DNA of 64,000 bases from Acanthaster planci. Taxonomy: Eukaryota; Echinodermata; Asteroidea; Valvatida; Acanthasteridae. Within the stretch, counting starts at the first letter, position 1; each line of letters opens with the position of its first letter. Shown here piece after piece: positions 62,101 to 64,000 of the stretch. The DNA is taken from positions 136,782-200,781 of the forward strand of contig NW_019091678.1 of NCBI RefSeq assembly GCF_001949145.1, written 5' to 3'. The position numbers and the translations under genes are program-made. The notes under the pieces are model-generated. The model was not told the origin of the DNA. It ran no database searches and was given only the letters and a program-made list of their open reading frames with translations.

Positions 62101-63534
62101 TGTGTATTGATGATGTACCATGGTTGCGTAGTAGTCTGGATCGCTCATGCTGTTTTATTGGGTTTGGCAGGGCGGACACATCGATCGAACCAAGTGCACG
62201 CCCCCGAGTACATCTTCCTCATTTCGGAGCTGGCTGGAGAGAGACGATTTGCGTCCATCGTCGCCAAGAGATTAGAAAGCATGGTGAGAAGGCAGGGAGT
62301 TAGATTTTGAATCATGGCGGCTGGAAACAGAAGGGATTCACAGTCTTAAATTGGACAGTATCAGTATAAATGTTCACACACCCTAGGGTTGGGGTCATAG
62401 AGCAGCACTGGAACATGTCTCTCTGTGTATGAAAGACTTTAAGAACTCTGCAGAACCGGTGGTTTCTAAGCTCAGTGACCTACCTGAAAGTCTGTCCATG
62501 AAGACAGAGGTACAACATTTGTGGTATGTAGTAATGGTTACAGGTGCATACTCTATTTGCAGGGTGCCTTAACACACGGAGACAGGCGAGCAACGGAAAC
62601 CAGGGATCTCAGTATGTTCAACATTGATAATAAGGTACTGTTGTAACCCACAAGTGTCCATGCAGGGGATGTTTTAAACTGTTGTACTTATTCATCGTGG
62701 TTAGTTCAAAGAGACGAATTGCAACATTGCTCGTTCATGACTTTTGTTTATGGCAACTGTGCCTTCAACTTTTTATGTAAATTATTGTGTCGTTTATGAT
62801 ACAGAATTTTTAAACACAAGAGCAGTTGGGTTGAAGTCACACACAAAAATTGGTTCTGGCTCTTGAAACATTAGCAGCTGGGTTAGTTTGGCTCACGTAA
62901 GAAAATTTGAGTCCCAGTGACATGCTTGATGAACTGTCTGATGATTTTCTCTTGGATATTCTCCATAATTTGTGGGTTGTGTGGTATTGCAGTATGGCAG
63001 GGCAGCTCTGGAGTCCGTTATGAAGTCAGTCGTTGACTTGCAGCATGCAATGGTTCCACCTCCTGCAGACTACAAGGGAAACTTCCTCAGAGGTAACAAA
63101 GTTGCAATAATTAACTATGTATTTCAGTGTTCGGATTTCTCAATAAATAATTGATTTGCTTGAAGCAAAGTCATTCATTTGTCCGTTTAAGTTGTAAATC
63201 CTTGATACGCACATTTTATCAGGGAATTTACACTTTCTTGTTAATTGATTGAGTATCTTGCCTATTAGCATAAGGTTACAATAAAGTGCAGTAGGAACAA
63301 GCGTCATTTTCCCCAGAGCTGTTTGTTGCTGTTCCAGCTTGGTGTAGTGTCATGTATTGTTTATTTACACAACAAATTTGGAATGAGCGGACGCTCATTG
63401 AGGTCAAGTTAGGACGTGTGTTGTACGTAGTAACAATGATCTCAAACGTTTCATGACAGATGCAAGAGAGGCACTCATTGGTGTAGGAATGGTGGTCAGC
63501 GACGATAAATACAATGTTCCAGTACTTGATAAAG
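43706..63534 (+). CDS. SBNO1: Strawberry notch homologue 1-type helicase-like protein (23 exons, C-terminus outside window)
   Basis: Exons: 43706-43855, 45426-45602, 46726-47187, 47885-47969, 48794-49003, 49816-49900, 50129-50216, 50741-50902, 52082-52217, 52975-53080, 53404-53557, 53914-54096, 55022-55119, 55339-55481, 56775-57005, 57760-57969, 58794-58954, 59939-60070, 60239-60374, 62171-62283, 62563-62634, 62993-63092, 63460-63534. Every junction keeps phase and gives 1156 residues plus a partial codon. Length and order match vertebrate SBNO1, which has roughly 240 more residues beyond this point. Strawberry notch proteins are nuclear DExD/H-like proteins linked to Notch and EGFR-dependent transcription. 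The N-terminus [13 protein letters not shown] is the SBNO1 form. Introns contain several mobile elements, described separately. Confidence 0.95.
47401..47585 (+). repeat. Minisatellite of about 44-bp units in SBNO1 intron 3
   Basis: About four units of the form gtcaagtcacaagctattc.acataggttatctggtct follow one another with substitutions (agctatt, ggccatt; ggtctcg, ggtctta). Confidence 0.75.
47885..49003 (+). CDS. SBNO1: SBNO1 exons 4-5: acidic linker and start of the helicase-like domain, residues 264-362
   Basis: Exon 4 is strongly acidic ([12 protein letters not shown]), then [11 protein letters not shown], ending in phase 1. Exon 5 continues [34 protein letters not shown] (a Q-motif-like position) and ends GERAGYLI before GTGAGG. 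The 697-base intron before exon 4 carries a 44-bp minisatellite. Confidence 0.93.
49098..49255 (-). repeat. 34-bp inverted repeat enclosing a tRNA-type B-box
   Basis: Arms taaattaattttggattt... (49098-49130) and its near-exact complement (49222-49255) enclose about 90 bases. On the minus strand the enclosed part has gtgggttcgagtcccac (49200-49216), a perfect T-arm with an exact B-box, followed by a T run (rc of ggaaaaaaac) that could stop Pol III. No A-box or full cloverleaf is visible, so I call it a tRNA-derived foldback repeat. Confidence 0.55.
49816..53557 (+). CDS. SBNO1: SBNO1 exons 6-11: ATPase lobe with helicase motifs I-III, residues 362-605
   Basis: Motif I (Walker A) [11 protein letters not shown] begins at residue 362. 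[14 protein letters not shown] and HSLNK follow, then [16 protein letters not shown] (residue about 440). Motif [12 protein letters not shown] starts at 474, with D477-E478-C479-H480 as the DExH box. Motif III CSATGASEP is at about 515. The lobe closes with [16 protein letters not shown] (about 562-577). All nucleotide-binding residues expected of an active ATPase are present. The exon 8 donor is the weak GTATCC at 50903, between GGV and IIFDE. The intron 50903-52081 contains a Tigger-like MITE. Confidence 0.95.
51326..51730. mobile_element. Tigger/pogo-like MITE in SBNO1 intron 8
   Basis: The left end cagtggaacgccgctataac and the right end (reverse complement ctgtgaaacgtcgctatacc) are imperfect inverted repeats of about 25 bases, flanked by TA on each side. 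The interior repeats gttcggtatagc. The CAGTG..AACG..GCTATA.CGAAC form and TA target are typical of the pogo/Tigger branch of Tc1/mariner. About 405 bases, noncoding. Confidence 0.7.
53750..53810 (+). repeat. tRNA-derived repeat upstream of SBNO1 exon 12
   Basis: tggtggagtggtc (A-box-like) is followed about 30 bases later by gtgttcgagtgcc (B-box-like). It resembles the head at 31590 (gtggtcgagtggtc), so both may come from one SINE family. Confidence 0.45.
53914..55481 (+). CDS. SBNO1: SBNO1 exons 12-14: central region, residues 606-747
   Basis: Exon 12 has the family-specific [20 protein letters not shown]. Exon 13 has [20 protein letters not shown], the first block of the second helicase lobe, with [11 protein letters not shown]. 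Exon 14 has [13 protein letters not shown] and a Ser/Asn-rich linker ending RGIKRKRG, a possible nuclear localisation signal. A tRNA-derived repeat sits about 110 bases upstream of exon 12. Confidence 0.94.
56156..56700. mobile_element. TTAA-flanked MITE, copy A
   Basis: TTAA at 56156 followed by ccattttctgccagg, and ccggcaggaagtgg followed by TTAA at 56697, form terminal inverted repeats of about 15 bases. The body shares long blocks with copies at 60759 and 61297 (for example attagcatgcagcggtgctg). The TTAA target and short inverted ends suggest a piggyBac-type non-autonomous element. It lies just before SBNO1 exon 15. Confidence 0.7.
56775..57969 (+). CDS. SBNO1: SBNO1 exons 15-16: acidic and lysine-rich insert, residues 747-894
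   Basis: Exon 15 is acidic and Ser-rich ([14 protein letters not shown]) and ends [12 protein letters not shown]. Exon 16 starts PWLTRK, then has an uninterrupted Lys run ([17 protein letters not shown]), a strong nuclear localisation candidate, and ends MSSMSPIPA. The same acidic-then-basic order occurs in vertebrate SBNO1. A TTAA-flanked MITE ends 75 bases upstream of exon 15. Confidence 0.92.
58794..60374 (+). CDS. SBNO1: SBNO1 exons 17-19: second helicase lobe, residues 894-1037
   Basis: Exon 17 contains [20 protein letters not shown], a conserved strawberry notch signature. Exon 18 begins [14 protein letters not shown] and ends [10 protein letters not shown]. Exon 19 carries [18 protein letters not shown] (motif V region), [20 protein letters not shown] and the first base of motif VI. 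Confidence 0.95.
60759..61300. mobile_element. TTAA-flanked MITE, copy B
   Basis: Begins TTAAccacttgctgttggg and ends cccggcagcatatggTTAA. The ends are more diverged than in copy C. Internal blocks (ggacaaaagagctgggcc, gaacaaaagacagagatgctggg) match the complement of copies A and C, so it is inserted in the opposite orientation. It shares its right TTAA with copy C. Confidence 0.62.
61297..61930. mobile_element. TTAA-flanked MITE, copy C, with internal palindrome
   Basis: Ends TTAAccacttcctgccgggg and ccggcaggaagtggTTAA are near-perfect inverted repeats. Inside, 61572-61617 and 61645-61690 form a 46-bp inverted repeat with one mismatch around a 27-base loop. Copy A has only one of those arms, so the second is a later inverted duplication. 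Confidence 0.72.
62171..63534 (+). CDS. SBNO1: SBNO1 exons 20-23: motif VI and following region, residues 1037-1156
   Basis: Exon 20 completes motif [10 protein letters not shown] (residues 1037-1044), with the arginine finger pair R1038 and R1041, and continues [20 protein letters not shown]. Exon 21 is [17 protein letters not shown]. Exon 22 is [16 protein letters not shown]. Exon 23 is [15 protein letters not shown] and ends before GTGAGT, phase 1. The remaining C-terminal exons lie beyond the window; 63535-64000 is intron. Confidence 0.93.
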
Positions 63535-64000
63535 GTGAGTGAGTTAAGGTATGGAGCTCTATAATTATTAGGGGTTCCTCATTTTAAAAGGAGAGGTCAA
63601 AATTATTAACTGAACATGAATGAAGATGGTGTGTAATCTTTGTGCAAAATTGGTTTCACAAAAGTGCAGTTCATAAGTCTTTGATTCACATTGAAGGGAA
63701 AGACCGCTGGTCGATTTGCCAGGTACTCTGTGCACAAAATACATTCTGGGTACCAGACAAATAGTGGTTGCTTGACCGTGCCCACAGTTAAATATGCGGC
63801 ATTAAACTTTCACTTGGCACGTTGCATGATACTTTCATTTTGTATTATAGTTTGCAACTATTCATAAATACCTTTAGATACCGGTAGTTTCCCTAATCAA
63901 CAACTTACAATGTGACTGTGTATTAACATTTGATAGTGCCTGCTGCAATTTGATTATGTCCGCTGTTTAAAAATGCGCTGGCACCTGGATATGAGACAGT

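Overview
The window is eukaryotic genomic DNA with two assembly gaps (1418-2303 and 35526-35547). Genes are split by GT-AG introns, intergenic DNA is AT-rich and full of repeats, and the recognisable proteins are animal ones: a TMED2-type p24 cargo receptor and a strawberry notch (SBNO1-type) helicase-like protein. Recurrent short words such as tacatgta and taggccta, the repeat content, and the close match of both proteins to vertebrate orthologues suggest an invertebrate deuterostome, such as an echinoderm or hemichordate. That placement is inference.

Region 1 (1-18.5 kb, minus strand) holds three related small genes for cysteine-rich, single-pass membrane proteins that I do not recognise. 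The shared plan is a signal-peptide exon, one or two small Cys-rich exons, a Thr/Pro stalk plus transmembrane exon, and (genes 1 and 3) a tail exon with several tyrosine motifs (YxxL, YDHL). Intron phases agree between copies (2, 1, 2, 2). In all three, the apparent stop after the transmembrane segment lies on a consensus splice donor, so each transmembrane exon could be either terminal or joined to a tail exon. Gene 2 is a complete four-exon reading frame of 239 codons with no visible tail exon. Gene 3 lacks recognisable exons 1 and 3 and has an in-frame TGA in its tail. This array is the best candidate here for an undescribed system, possibly an innate-type receptor family with activating, inhibitory and short-tail members.

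Region 2 (19.9-22.1 kb, plus strand) is a two-exon gene for a single-CCCH zinc finger protein. It is followed by a 3.9 kb decayed DNA transposon (22.4-26.4 kb) with inverted repeats of almost 500 bp and a broken minus-strand transposase. Region 3 (28.3-32.3 kb, minus strand) is an intact four-exon TMED2 gene with a probable long 3' UTR.

Region 4 (32.4-43.7 kb) has no protein gene that I can support. It contains repeats, a perfect 28-bp palindrome flanked by a 9-bp duplication, an assembly gap inside another palindrome, SINE copies and a decayed LINE reverse transcriptase. Region 5 (43.7 kb to the end, plus strand) carries 23 coding exons of an SBNO1-type gene, all phase-consistent, giving about 1156 residues before the window ends. 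Its introns host TTAA-flanked MITEs, a Tigger-like MITE, tRNA-derived repeats and a minisatellite.

The genes do not form a pathway. TMED2 acts in ER-Golgi transport and SBNO1 in the nucleus. Only the region 1 array looks like a functional cluster.
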